Shown: positions 26,926-35,963 of the stretch, in pieces
How the letters are laid out: every line of letters begins with the position of its first letter
How positions within the stretch are numbered: position 1 is the first letter of the stretch
NCBI RefSeq assembly: GCF_024138165.1
Contig: NZ_CP100003.1
Coordinates: 103,466 to 167,465, forward strand
Reading direction: 5' to 3'
Length of the DNA: 64,000 nucleotides
DNA from: Halorussus vallis
GTDB lineage: Archaea > Halobacteriota > Halobacteria > Halobacteriales > Haladaptataceae
Notes under the pieces: generated by a model
Database searches by the model: none
Told to the model about the DNA's origin: nothing
The model's input: only the letters and a program-made list of their open reading frames with translations
Translations under genes and position numbers: made by a program

Positions 26926-29676
26926 TTACTCGTTCTGCGCTTCCGTACGCTCAAGCGCCATCGTTGTTTGATTGATTGCTTCTGGGGTTCTCCGCGTCCA
27001 ATATCTGGCGTTACTGTCCTCTATTCGGTACTTGTCGTTCCCCGTGTAAGCGACGGTCTTTTCGTAGCTGTACCCGTCCTGATAGGTGACGGTGGCTTTC
27101 TTTCGCGATTCGTAACCATTGTCCGACAGCGTTTTCGACGACATGTCCGAGAACTTTCCATGCGCGTCGTGGAGCGAATCGTACTTCCGTGCAAGACCAT
27201 CGACGAGAACGTGGTCGAAGTACACCGTTCCACCATCCGAGAGGTATGCATCGTATCCGATTCCACCAGTACTCCAGGTTGAGTCCGTTGCCGTGAACTG
27301 AGACAGGAGGTCTTCCGAATCGTTGTACAGTTTGACGGTGTGTTCGCCGTTGGTTTCCCACTCGATTTCGATTCTGAACCAAGTGTCCTCAGCAAGACAG
27401 AATCCAGTCGAGTTGGCGGCCAGTTTAGTGGCCGTTTCATTTTCATATCGGTACAGCGCAAGTCTGTCAGTGGCAAAATTCACCCGCACGAAGTACCGAT
27501 TGTTGTGGTCCTGTACTCCGTAGGTGAAGTTTATTTTGTCAGCACCACCAGTGGCACGGACTCGACAACGGAACTGGTTACCAGCCTCCGGGTAGCGCGG
27601 AAGCCCACTCGTACTAATCATCTCGACCGCCGTTCCGCTGAGTTCGAGTGCATGCGAACCGTAGTACGGTGGTGTGGAGACGAGGCGTGCACCGGAGCCA
27701 CCCCGGTCGAACGTGTACTCGCTGAGATCTCCATCGTCGAAATCGTCGACGACCTTACCAACATCTGGTGTTCGGTGTTTCCCTTTCGTTACGTAATCGA
27801 AGTGGACTGTACCTCCGTTCGAGACGTAAGCGTCGTAGCCAGTGCCGCCAGTCGACCACGTAGTGTCTTTGGCCGAAAGCTCAGCTACATCGTCTCCATC
27901 TCTTAAGGTAACCACGTGCCGCCCGTTCGTCCGCCACTCAACGACAACTTCGTACCAGACACCTTCGGAGTAATTGACAGAGGAGTCCGAATCGAGGAAA
28001 GTTCCCGACCCGTTTTCGTACTGGACAAGGCCCAGGATTCCGTCCGCGAAATCTAGTTGGACGTAGTAGCGGTTGTCGTGGTCCTGCACGCCGTAGGTGA
28101 AGTTGGCCACTCCACTTGATCCAGCTCCGTCTGTCGGCCGTACCCAACAACTAAAGGTATCACCAGTTTGTGGTTCCTTCGGAAGTCCAGATGTCCGAAT
28201 CATCTCGGTGTTCGTCCCACTAATTTGTAGCGCGTACGAACCATCGAACGTCGTACTCGAAACGACACTCGCACCGGAACTTCCCCGGTCGAAGCTGTAT
28301 TCGCTCAGATCGCCATCCTCAAAATTCTCGACGATAACACCCTCACCGGTGTCGTCCAGATCGTCGATGGTGACTCCGTCGAAGTACGCCGCCTCACTCC
28401 CGGAGAGATACGCGTCGTAACCGACGCCACCGCTACTCCACGTCGAATCCGTCGCGGAAATCTGTGCGAGTTGCGTCCCACTACTGTTGAAGAGGGTCAC
28501 CGTATGCGTCCCGTCACGCGCCCACTCGATATCGACTTCGTACCACGTGTCCTGAGAGAGGGCGACACCTGTCCCCGCCAGTTTCGTCGAGGTCCCATTC
28601 TCAGTTCGATACAATCCGAGGGCACCCTGTTCGGGGTTGACACGGACGAAGTACCGATTAGTGTGATCTTGGACACCGTAGGTGAAATTCGTCCGATCTG
28701 CACCATTTGTGCCTCGAATCCAGTAACTCATCGTCGACCCTGCCGAGGGATAATGGTTGAGTCCAGCGGTGCTAATCATCTCGGTCGAGGTACCAGCGAT
28801 TTCCAGCGCGTACTCGCCCGTTTTGGTCGGCGACGTGACCACGCTTGCACCCGAACTCCCGCGGTCGAAGCGGTACTCGTTCAGGTCGCCATCTTGGAAG
28901 TTATCCACGATTAAACACCCGTCGGAGGGGTCGCGCGTGCCCTTCGTCACGTAGTCGATGTATACGGTGCCGCCGTCGCTGAGGTAGGCGTCGTAGCCGA
29001 CGCCACCGCTACTCCACGTCGGATCTGTAGCCGATATTTGCGCGACTTGGTTCCCTGCCGCGTCGGAGAGCGTGAACGTGTGGTCGCCGGTACTTGACCA
29101 CGCGATCTCTGCCTCGTACCACGTATCCTGCGAGAGGGAGACGCCCTTGTCTGCCAGCAGGGTGGCACTCCCGTTCTCGTACCGGTACAGCGCGACACTC
29201 CCCTGCACGGGGTTCACGCGTGCAAAGTACCGATTCTGATGATCTTGAACGCCGTAGGTGAGGTTGATGCGATCAGCACCATTGTGGCCACGAACCCAGT
29301 ACCTGAAGGTATCACCCGCGGCCGGGTAGTAATCTAACCCAGAGGTGCTGATCATCTCCGTGTCGGTGCCACTGATCTGAAGTACGTCGTCACCGTGGTA
29401 GGTAGGATTATCGACAATGCTCGCGCCTGAACTCCCCTTGTCGAACGTGTACTCGCTCAAGTCATCATCTTCGAAGTCATCGATGATGAAAAAGCCGACC
29501 TCATCGTTCGATTTGAGCGAAGCTGCTGCAGGTTCGGAGCCCAGTGTCGAAACACCAGTTCCGCCGAGGGCAAGTCCTGCGCCGGTTGCTCCAACTGTTT
29601 GCAAGTACGAACGTCGATCGATGTTCACCTGTTCTTGCTTGGGATTAGGCTGTGCATTATTATTTCTCTCTGCCAT
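26926..29676 (-). CDS. Tat-exported repeat protein, second copy
   Basis: 916 residues. A Tat signal lies near the N-terminus (DRRSYLQTVGATGAGLALG). Four repeats of about 190 residues follow, each opening with a DDFEDDDL or NFEDGDLSEY-type segment and containing TEMIS or TEMIR, a YGVQDH-NRY block and a closing GYDAYL or GYDAYV. The module is the same as in the protein at 15.8-19.1 kb. The last 90 residues differ completely (KYDSLHDAHGKFSDMSSK onward), have no cysteines and are basic and polar. It is secreted and probably cell-surface or sugar-binding. It is convergent with its paralogue across the two insertion sequences. Confidence 0.72.
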   Translation of the reverse strand: MAERNNNAQPNPKQEQVNIDRRSYLQTVGATGAGLALGGTGVSTLGSEPAAASLKSNDEVGFFIIDDFEDDDLSEYTFDKGSSGASIVDNPTYHGDDVLQISGTDTEMISTSGLDYYPAAGDTFRYWVRGHNGADRINLTYGVQDHQNRYFARVNPVQGSVALYRYENGSATLLADKGVSLSQDTWYEAEIAWSSTGDHTFTLSDAAGNQVAQISATDPTWSSGGVGYDAYLSDGGTVYIDYVTKGTRDPSDGCLIVDNFQDGDLNEYRFDRGSSGASVVTSPTKTGEYALEIAGTSTEMISTAGLNHYPSAGSTMSYWIRGTNGADRTNFTYGVQDHTNRYFVRVNPEQGALGLYRTENGTSTKLAGTGVALSQDTWYEVDIEWARDGTHTVTLFNSSGTQLAQISATDSTWSSGGVGYDAYLSGSEAAYFDGVTIDDLDDTGEGVIVENFEDGDLSEYSFDRGSSGASVVSSTTFDGSYALQISGTNTEMIRTSGLPKEPQTGDTFSCWVRPTDGAGSSGVANFTYGVQDHDNRYYVQLDFADGILGLVQYENGSGTFLDSDSSVNYSEGVWYEVVVEWRTNGRHVVTLRDGDDVAELSAKDTTWSTGGTGYDAYVSNGGTVHFDYVTKGKHRTPDVGKVVDDFDDGDLSEYTFDRGGSGARLVSTPPYYGSHALELSGTAVEMISTSGLPRYPEAGNQFRCRVRATGGADKINFTYGVQDHNNRYFVRVNFATDRLALYRYENETATKLAANSTGFCLAEDTWFRIEIEWETNGEHTVKLYNDSEDLLSQFTATDSTWSTGGIGYDAYLSDGGTVYFDHVLVDGLARKYDSLHDAHGKFSDMSSKTLSDNGYESRKKATVTYQDGYSYEKTVAYTGNDKYRIEDSNARYWTRRTPEAINQTTMALERTEAQNE

Positions 29677-30527
29677 GCAATGGTACCTTCCTGAGGGAAT
29701 GTTATAATTACCACGGTAAGTCGATGTCTAAAGTTTCCTCGGTATTTATTAGTGATGGGGAATAAGATCTAATCTTAGCAAATAAGGTTCTAATATGTTC
29801 GGTGTTCTCTAATATCGATGGGAAAGGGCGGTTTTGAAGATCGAGGCAAGTCCGTATCGGACAAACTCGGGCATCGTGTCGGTGCAGTCCTGCTGCCGGG
29901 TACGCTCGCCGAGATAGTTCCATTCAAAGATATCCTCATTCCGCGAGTCCTACAGGCGGCAACTGCTGCTGTTCGCACCTTGCTGCTCGGGCACTGCTGG
30001 CGATAGAGTCGGTACTAGGTTCGGCGTCTCGATTAACGAGTTCGGAAGGTGAATAATCCGGCTCTAAACCGGTGGATTTTGAACAATATCAGGGGGAATC
30101 ATATCGAGGAGAGTCGATCCCGAGAGATAGCTCAGTGGTGATTCTAACCGAGCAATCTTATATGCCTCCGACGTTTTGGAGTGAGAACTTCGAAGTACCC
30201 TTCGTGAACGGCGATACCCTGGCAGTGGGCTGCTTAGACATCATTTGCAACAACCGCGTCGTGGTGGCGTCGCGTGTCGCTGACAAGGGGATGTCCATTC
30301 CGCACTCAGACTAAAGTATCGAACACGATTTCCGCGGGCGTCACGCCGCCAAGAGATGCAACGCATCGGTCGGCTCATGCACGGCAATGGCAGCATCAAG
30401 GACGATAGGGATAGAAGCGAGAGAGACTGACTCCGAGACGACGAAGCAGAATTTGTGAAGGACCGTGAGGGTCCAATGCACAGATACCCCTTTTCGGAAC
30501 TTCACTCGGACCTCGTTCTGCGAGAGG
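29677..30527. other. 850-bp gap with two weak small-gene candidates
   Basis: Two short plus-strand frames are possible genes: 29818-30006 (62 residues, MGKGGFEDRGKSVSDKLG) and 30072-30314 from a GTG (80 residues, with SYMPPTFWSENFEVPFVN). Neither has a recognised motif and both could be chance. The right third (30340-30527), downstream of the partition genes, shows no gene that I trust. Confidence 0.3.
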
Positions 30528-30935
30528 TCATTCATCGCCGAGTTCCGAAAGCCGAGCTTGGATTTCCTCAGCATCCGCATCAGAGAGCGCTTCTACACCG
30601 AACTGGACGAGTAGCGGGTAGAAGTGGCGGTTCTTCTTAAACTCGTCCTGGCCCGCCTTGCGGAGCTTCAGCTGGGACTCGAGGTAGGTGTCCTCCATCT
30701 CGTCGAGGACATCGTCAGGAATGTAGATCGTTCGCCCGTTCCACTCGTCCTTGATGTTCGTCTCCGTTTTGCTCGTTTCGTTCGTTTCACTCGTTGAAGT
30801 CGATTCGTTCGTTTCAGTCGATGAGCTGGTTTCCACCGTTTCACTCACCTCACTCGTTTCGCTGGAATCAGCCTCATCGTCCTCCTCTTCGTAGTTGCCC
30901 TCGATGCCGGAAGCATCGCCCCAGCCGTCGCTCAT
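30528..30935 (-). CDS. Partition partner of ParA, RHH-like C-terminus
   Basis: 135 residues. Residues 20-65 are low-complexity Ser/Glu/Thr (repeats of ETNE, TSET and similar), encoded by a 9-bp DNA repeat. The C-terminal part starts with RTIYIPDDVLDEMEDTYLE, a strand followed by a helix as in ribbon-helix-helix DNA-binding proteins, then a helical tail. It starts inside the parA stop (4-bp overlap), the position of the centromere-binding protein in ParA-type operons. It would bind iterons and be pulled by ParA. The role is inferred from location and the RHH-like segment. Confidence 0.62.
   Translation of the reverse strand: MSDGWGDASGIEGNYEEEDDEADSSETSEVSETVETSSSTETNESTSTSETNETSKTETNIKDEWNGRTIYIPDDVLDEMEDTYLESQLKLRKAGQDEFKKNRHFYPLLVQFGVEALSDADAEEIQARLSELGDE
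30765..30858. repeat. 9-bp iterons inside the partition partner gene
   Basis: On the plus strand CGTT recurs in a strict 9-bp register at 30765, 30774, 30783, 30792, 30810, 30837 and 30855, with CGAT at 30801 and 30819 and GGTT at 30828 filling the same register. Nine bases equal three codons, so the array is read as the Ser/Thr/Glu-rich linker of the protein. Confidence 0.72.
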
Positions 30936-31750
30936 GCTTCCACCTCCCCAGGTGCGGTCTTCTCAAACGTCTCGTCGAACAGGTCGGCGATTTCGTTGAA
31001 CAGGTCGCGTGCATCCTCAACGCGCTGGTTCTCCTTGCCGAAGCCGAAGACGGATACCCCCTCGCCAATCGACTGGGAGAGGTCGGTCCGCTTCGGAATC
31101 TCGAACACTGGAAGGGAGTACGCCGACTTGATCTCCTCGATGGTGTCGCGGTGTTCAGCGTTCTGCTCGACACGGTTACAGACGATGGCGAGCCGATTGA
31201 TGTCTCCGTACGCCTGTTCGAGGGAGCTCAGCTGCTTTGCGAAAATCTGGAGGCTGTTGGCGTTGAGTTTCTCCGGAATGACGGGGATAACGACGTTGCC
31301 GGTCGCGACGAGGGCGTTATCGGTAAGGACGTTCAGAGATGGCGGCGTGTCGACGATGATGTAGTCGTAATCCCTATCGAGTTCGTCCAGAGTCATCTCC
31401 AGACGTTCCCGACTCTTCGGCGCCTCAAGCAACGTTTGGATGTTCTTGTTGTTCGCGAGCTTCTCGCTCGCGGGGAGGATGTCGAATTCCTCGTGCTCGA
31501 CGATGATGTTGTTCACCGACTCCATCTGATCGAAGTCGAGGACGTCGAACAGCGTTGTACGGTCGGTATCGTAGTACAGATCGTTGTAGCCGAGTGAGCA
31601 GGTGAGCCCTCCGTGATAGTCGATATCGACCAGGAGCACGTCGTAGCCCCGGGCAGCTAGCGCCCCGCCTGTGTGAATGACGTCAGTCGTCTTCCCAGCG
31701 CCTCCCTTCTGATTCGCCACGGTGATTCGTGCGGTGTTGGTGTCGGTCAT
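30932..31750 (-). CDS. parA: ParA family partition ATPase
   Basis: 272 residues. A deviant Walker A box with the signature lysine, NQKGGAGKTTD, lies at residues 13-23, followed by a divergent switch segment LLVDIDYHGGLT and Walker B YDYIIVDTPPS near residue 125. This is the MinD/ParA fold without the N-terminal HTH of larger plasmid ParA proteins. It segregates a replicon by binding DNA non-specifically in the ATP state. It is co-transcribed with the RHH-like gene; the promoter region upstream is packed with 9-bp iterons. Confidence 0.88.
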   Translation of the reverse strand: MTDTNTARITVANQKGGAGKTTDVIHTGGALAARGYDVLLVDIDYHGGLTCSLGYNDLYYDTDRTTLFDVLDFDQMESVNNIIVEHEEFDILPASEKLANNKNIQTLLEAPKSRERLEMTLDELDRDYDYIIVDTPPSLNVLTDNALVATGNVVIPVIPEKLNANSLQIFAKQLSSLEQAYGDINRLAIVCNRVEQNAEHRDTIEEIKSAYSLPVFEIPKRTDLSQSIGEGVSVFGFGKENQRVEDARDLFNEIADLFDETFEKTAPGEVEA

Positions 31751-31752
31751 TT

Positions 31753-32062
31753 CCTTCGTTTCCCTCGTTGTGTTCGTTTCGTTCGTTCTAATCGTTCTGT
31801 TCGTTTGGTTCGGTGAGGGTGTTTCACTCGGTGAGAGGAATACTACGATGTTAAAACCAAGTGTTCGTTACACTCGTTGAAGCAAACACACTCGTTGCCA
31901 TCAACGCATTCGTTCCATTCATTACGTTCGTTTCCCTCGTTTTGTTCATCGAGTACGGGGCAGCCAGTTCATCCACTACCAGTTCGTTTCTCAGAATGCG
32001 TTCAATGCATTCGTTTTTCTCGTTCCGTTCGTTTTGCTCGTTGAATTCGTTATAGTCGTTCC
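31753..32062. repeat. 9-bp iteron arrays upstream of parA (candidate centromere)
   Basis: Three arrays of CGTT with 9-bp period. Array 1: 31757, 31766, 31775, 31784, 31793, 31802 (31811 reads CGGT). Array 2: 31866, 31875, 31893, 31911, 31929, 31938 (steps of 9 or 18). Array 3: 32012, 32021, 32030, 32039, 32048, 32057. The usual unit is close to CGTTnnnnT. Arrays start right at the parA start codon, so the site is probably both centromere and autoregulatory operator. Confidence 0.75.
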
Positions 32063-32172
32063 GCGTGTTTTCAGCGGGAATCAGGACTACCTTCGAGACG
32101 AAGGGAGAGATCGTGCTTCATGGGCAGTCGAGTAAAACTTTTAACTGTTACTGGATTATTGGTAACCACCAG

Positions 32173-32847
32173 ATGTATGAGGTACTCGACGACACGGCGG
32201 CACAGACCATCCTCGCCATCGAGAGTGGTGACTCCATCCGCCGTGTCGCCCAACACCTCCACACGCCCTACGAGACAGTGAGACAGGCCGTCAATCGGCT
32301 GGAAGACGCAGGCTACGTTTCCTATGACGATGGCCTCACTGTCGTCGACGAGCGCGTACGCGACGCAGCCCGCGAGCTCGTCGCTGCCAGCGCCGGCGTC
32401 AGTCCGCCCTCCATCGAAGAGGCCTACGTCATCCCACAGTTCGGTGACTGGCCGTTCGCGTTTGCGCGGATCGACGCCGTCTACGTGTGGACCCAGGGCG
32501 GCTACCAGGTCGGTCGCGAGCCCAACGACTATCCGTTGTTCCTGGCCGTCCGTGAGCGGGACGTCGACGCCTGGGAGGCGTTTCTCCATTCGTTTGACCT
32601 CCCGACCGCATTCGAAAGACAGCCCCGAGACGATCTGGACGGACCGCTGCAGATCGTCCTCGAGCCACGCCCCTCACTCGACATTGAGCACGTCGAGGGG
32701 TACCCGGTCACCCCGAGAACCGAGACGATCGAGTACATGCGCGAGAACTACGCCCAGTTCCAGTCGGCGCTGGCGATGCTCGACCGGATGTACGAGGACC
32801 TCGACCTCGGCGTCACGTATCGAGAGACCGAACGGGCGCAGCCATGA
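32173..32847 (+). CDS. HTH antitoxin-like protein (AbiEi-like)
   Basis: 224 residues from the ATG at 32173 (the frame is open further upstream, but the HTH begins at once here). A winged helix covers residues 5-60 (AAQTILAIESGDSIRRVAQH, then ETVRQAVNRLEDAGYV). The rest is an alpha/beta region with FGDWPFAFARIDAVYVW. It overlaps the next gene, a nucleotidyltransferase, by 4 bp. HTH plus nucleotidyltransferase operons form type IV AbiE-like or MNT-type toxin/antitoxin systems; this assignment rests on layout and the partner motif. Confidence 0.62.
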   Translation: MYEVLDDTAAQTILAIESGDSIRRVAQHLHTPYETVRQAVNRLEDAGYVSYDDGLTVVDERVRDAARELVAASAGVSPPSIEEAYVIPQFGDWPFAFARIDAVYVWTQGGYQVGREPNDYPLFLAVRERDVDAWEAFLHSFDLPTAFERQPRDDLDGPLQIVLEPRPSLDIEHVEGYPVTPRTETIEYMRENYAQFQSALAMLDRMYEDLDLGVTYRETERAQP

Positions 32848-33539
32848 GCTTCAACAACCGAAGTGACGCGCTCATCGAACTGCTCGAAGAGCTCACCAAA
32901 GAGGGCCACGAGTACGTTCTTGTTGGCGGCTACGCTGTCTCAGCGTTCAATGCTCGCTTCTCCACGGACCTCGATATCGTCGTCGCGCCGGATTCCAAAG
33001 CTGACTTCGTCGAGTTCCTTGAACAGCAGGGATTCGAGGAAACGGACAGTCACGCCAAGAAATGGTTCTACGACACCGAAGTAATCGAGTACGAGAAGCG
33101 GCTCACGCCGCAGCAGCCGATCGGCTTCGATCTCCTGGTAAACGGACTCGGGTGTCGCCAGACGGAGGCACAGTGGTCGTTCGACTACCTGTACGACCAC
33201 AGCCACCAACAGGAGGTGAGCGGAGGTACAGTGACGATCACAGCCAGAGTCATCGATGGGGCAGTCCTCGTCGCGGCAAAGCTCCATAGCGGCCGTGAAA
33301 CAGACCTCCGGGACGTCCTGGCAGTAGCACAAGAAATCGATCTCGACGCTGTCACGCCTCACCTTCGGCGAGGGGACGAAGATGCGCTACGGGAGCAGCT
33401 TGAGCGTGGACTGGAGATCATAGAGAGCGATGAACTCAAGCACGGGTATCGGAGTGACTTCGGGGCCTCAGCAGTCTCAGAAGAAACGGTCACCGCTCTC
33501 CAAGAGTATCTGTCTGCACAGATTAACCACCTGAGCTGA
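32844..33539 (+). CDS. Nucleotidyltransferase toxin-like protein
   Basis: 231 residues. The minimal nucleotidyltransferase signature is present near the N-terminus: VLVGGYAVSAFNARFSTDLD, a GG-x(n)-[ST]-x-D-x-D pattern with D residues at DLDIVV. AbiEii/MenT-type toxins use this site to transfer nucleotides onto tRNA or proteins. It overlaps its HTH partner by 4 bp. A second, divergent pair of the same type lies at 58.5-60.25 kb. The substrate is not predictable. Confidence 0.68.
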   Translation: MSFNNRSDALIELLEELTKEGHEYVLVGGYAVSAFNARFSTDLDIVVAPDSKADFVEFLEQQGFEETDSHAKKWFYDTEVIEYEKRLTPQQPIGFDLLVNGLGCRQTEAQWSFDYLYDHSHQQEVSGGTVTITARVIDGAVLVAAKLHSGRETDLRDVLAVAQEIDLDAVTPHLRRGDEDALREQLERGLEIIESDELKHGYRSDFGASAVSEETVTALQEYLSAQINHLS

Positions 33540-33623
33540 AGCGGTCGGGACCCCCTTGATCGGAAGTGAAGATAGGGTCCTTCAGCGGTGTTTACAGTCA
33601 GTCAAAAAATTGGAGGGGCGGTG

Positions 33624-33929
33624 TCAGTCGACCGTCGCTAACACACGGACATCCGTAGCTGAGTGTCGTTCCCGTTCAGTACGAGCACCATGCTCGCGGA
33701 GGAACTCATCAATACGGTCGGCAAGGGACTCCGCGTCCTCTCTATCAACGTGGACGATCAGCGTCGGATGTTCCTCGTCGCTGTTCTCAATCACGAGCGA
33801 GACATCCTTGAATTCGTCCGGCTGTCTGTACGCTTCGAACTCATCGGCGACCTGGTCGGCCAGGTCGTCGAGTACCTCAATCGGTTCCTTTGTCATAGAT
33901 TGTATTTCGGCTTTGGAAGGTTGTGCCAT
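33624..33929 (-). CDS. Hypothetical acidic protein
   Basis: About 101 residues (starts at 33977, 33929 and 33896 are all in frame; I chose MAQPSKAEI at 33929). It has helix VLDDLADQVADEFEAYRQ and two strands (DVSLVIENS, PTLIVHVDRED) and a final helix, so it is a compact alpha/beta domain. There is no catalytic motif. It is convergent with the nucleotidyltransferase gene. The family is unknown. Confidence 0.5.
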   Translation of the reverse strand: MAQPSKAEIQSMTKEPIEVLDDLADQVADEFEAYRQPDEFKDVSLVIENSDEEHPTLIVHVDREDAESLADRIDEFLREHGARTERERHSATDVRVLATVD

Positions 33930-34052
33930 CGCGAGCGCGTGAAGAAAACGTGACGTGACTTTCAGAACCACCTCCATCAGACAAACGCGAACGGAGCCTT
34001 CTCACACCGCTGGTTTCCCGAGAAGAAGACCGATCCACGAAGGGACAATGGG

Positions 34053-34487
34053 TTAGAGTGCTCGCGGATCGCTATCGACGATGCTCGCAAACGCGACGTT
34101 CTCCTGAACTTGTTCGATTTCGACTGTTGGCTCGTCGCCGGGTTGAGCGCCGGGAACGATCACGACGTACCCCCGTTCGACTTTCGCAATACCGTCTCCT
34201 TGATCACCGACGGTTTCGATTGTCACGTCGCGCACTTCTCCCTCATCAACAGGAGGACCAGATGAATCGTGGCTCGTGCTCCCCTGAGAGGCGGGATGCC
34301 GTGGGGCCTGCGGAGATGTTGATTCAGCTTCGGAGGAGGAATCAAGGAGAGCGATGCGGTACGTTTCATCACCGGTCAGCGCCCCGTGCTTGATCTCACT
34401 CGGAGGAATCTCGATTACGAAAGTGCCATCCTCCTCCTTAATTTTCGCAGTGAAAAGCGAACACAGGGAGTCTGAGATTTCTACCAT
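34053..34487 (-). CDS. TRAM domain protein
   Basis: 144 residues from the ATG at 34487. The first 50 residues (MVEISDSLCSLFTAKI to LTGDETYRIALLD) form a small beta domain seen in haloarchaeal TRAM proteins. The C-terminal 60 are a TRAM domain: VTIETVGDQGDGIAKVERGY, VVIVPGAQPGDEP and a closing FASIV strand. TRAM domains bind RNA, and archaeal single-domain TRAM proteins act as RNA chaperones. A Ser/Pro-rich linker joins the parts. It is probably monocistronic. Confidence 0.78.
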   Translation of the reverse strand: MVEISDSLCSLFTAKIKEEDGTFVIEIPPSEIKHGALTGDETYRIALLDSSSEAESTSPQAPRHPASQGSTSHDSSGPPVDEGEVRDVTIETVGDQGDGIAKVERGYVVIVPGAQPGDEPTVEIEQVQENVAFASIVDSDPRAL

Positions 34488-34544
34488 AACTGGGTTTGAT
34501 ACTGGATACAATTAATCGGTCTCTTTGAGAAGGAGCGAACTGGA

Positions 34545-35111
34545 TCAGCTGTCCTCAGCTGGTTCTTCCCAAGGAATGTCTCGCTTATGGACTACAGCGA
34601 GCTTCGAGTCGTCATCATCTTCTATTGCACTTAGACCACGCTGGACGAGAGTGTGAACCTGTCCAGCAGACTCCGGGAACGAAAATTGGTCATCCTCCGC
34701 GTCAGCACGGAGTTCCAGATAATGGAGGTACAACCTGAACCTCGTATCTGCTCCGATTGGCCACCAAATCGTCCCTATCTGCTCATCTACCTGATTGTCC
34801 CAATGCTCTATGAGTTCACGGATATCGTCGACGAGCTCCTCCCCAGAGGTGCGAAGGCGGAGGGAGTATTCCCGATCCCGCTCCATCTCTTCGATTATAT
34901 CCTGAAGGAAAGGCTCAGCCTCCAGGGCGGTAGGTGAGGTCTGATCCGCTTCTAGAAGGTGTTCTAACGCCCGAATTTCTTCACGCCGAGCGGCTACAGC
35001 GTATGCGACATTGTACTTATCCTCGGGGAAGATTTCGTGCTGACTCGGTTGCTGTGCCTGAGGGACAGTATCCCCAGTGGATGAGCTAAATAAGGTCTCA
35101 AAGAGTCCCAT
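34545..35111 (-). CDS. Hypothetical helical protein
   Basis: 188 residues from the ATG at 35111 (MGLFETLFSSSTG). It is mostly helical and acidic, with a long helix AYAVAARREEIRALEHLLEA and the tryptophan-bearing IGTIWWPIGADTRFRLYL. There is no signal peptide or membrane helix. I do not recognise the family. It is divergent from the small recombinase gene with a gap of 125 bp between the starts. Confidence 0.5.
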   Translation of the reverse strand: MGLFETLFSSSTGDTVPQAQQPSQHEIFPEDKYNVAYAVAARREEIRALEHLLEADQTSPTALEAEPFLQDIIEEMERDREYSLRLRTSGEELVDDIRELIEHWDNQVDEQIGTIWWPIGADTRFRLYLHYLELRADAEDDQFSFPESAGQVHTLVQRGLSAIEDDDDSKLAVVHKRDIPWEEPAEDS

Positions 35112-35236
35112 AGGCTTCGTCCGGAGGGCACCCATAAGTACTTCCTGTCATATCAGACGGCAATTCTGGCGGCTGTGAACCGATTCACCTTGCCACTCGA
35201 AGAAGAAGCGGATTATCTTTGTATCGACAGACAGCG

Positions 35237-35914
35237 ATGAATATGGTAGCAACACGAGAGAGGGCCCTTAGCGAACGCGAGTTCGAACTACTGTTAGAAG
35301 GTGCTGGGCGAATAGATGATACACAACAGAGACTCGAAACACGAGCGGCCATTCTCCTTGGAGGCCGTCTTGGACTTAGACCAGGAGAAACAACGCACTT
35401 GTCGAAATCGTGGGTTGACCTAGAGCGGCAGATGATCCAGATTCCCACACAGGAAAACTGTACGAAGGGACGGGATGGTGGCATCTGTGGATACTGCCGG
35501 CAGGCGGTGAAACAACGGCTAGATCACAATCCCAATACGGATTTTCAGAGCTTTGCTGAGCGTTATTGGCTCCCGAAAACAGAAGCCGCATCTCGAACAG
35601 TTCCGTACCACTTTTCGTATCGGGTTCGAGTCGCGGTTGAATTGTTACTCGACGAACATAGTGGCTGGCCGTATTCGTTCTCGACCTTACAGCGACGTCT
35701 AGAAACGGCCCTGAAATTGTCCCCAGAATTGTCTAACGACGCAACCTCATTACATGGATTACGTGCCACAGCAGCGTCGTACCATGCAGGAAGAGGCTTG
35801 GATCTTCCCGCACTCCGAGCAATGTTCGGGTGGGAGGACATCACGACCGCACGTCAATATCTAAATGTCGATGGAGCTATGACCCGACGAGCGCTGGACA
35901 GTATTCATCAGTAA
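35237..35914 (+). CDS. Small stand-alone tyrosine recombinase
   Basis: 225 residues: little more than the catalytic domain, as in FimB-type invertases. Active-site residues read R in GGRLGLRPGE, HGLR (LHGLRATAASYHAGRG), W in MFGWEDITT and the nucleophile Y in RQYLN. There is an inserted CTKGRDGGICGYC knuckle near residue 90. It ends 49 bp from the end of the silent methylase cassette and points toward it. Adjacent to an invertible methylase gene, it is the best candidate to catalyse that inversion (inference). It could also be a remnant integrase. Confidence 0.75.
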   Translation: MNMVATRERALSEREFELLLEGAGRIDDTQQRLETRAAILLGGRLGLRPGETTHLSKSWVDLERQMIQIPTQENCTKGRDGGICGYCRQAVKQRLDHNPNTDFQSFAERYWLPKTEAASRTVPYHFSYRVRVAVELLLDEHSGWPYSFSTLQRRLETALKLSPELSNDATSLHGLRATAASYHAGRGLDLPALRAMFGWEDITTARQYLNVDGAMTRRALDSIHQ

Positions 35915-35963
35915 ATCTGAACCCACTGATATTCAGGAACCAGGCGTAGCGCTATTTCAGTGA

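Noticed and set aside
30765..32062. A CRISPR array
   Set aside because: Units are 9 bp in direct succession with no unique spacers and no cas genes nearby; iterons fit better.
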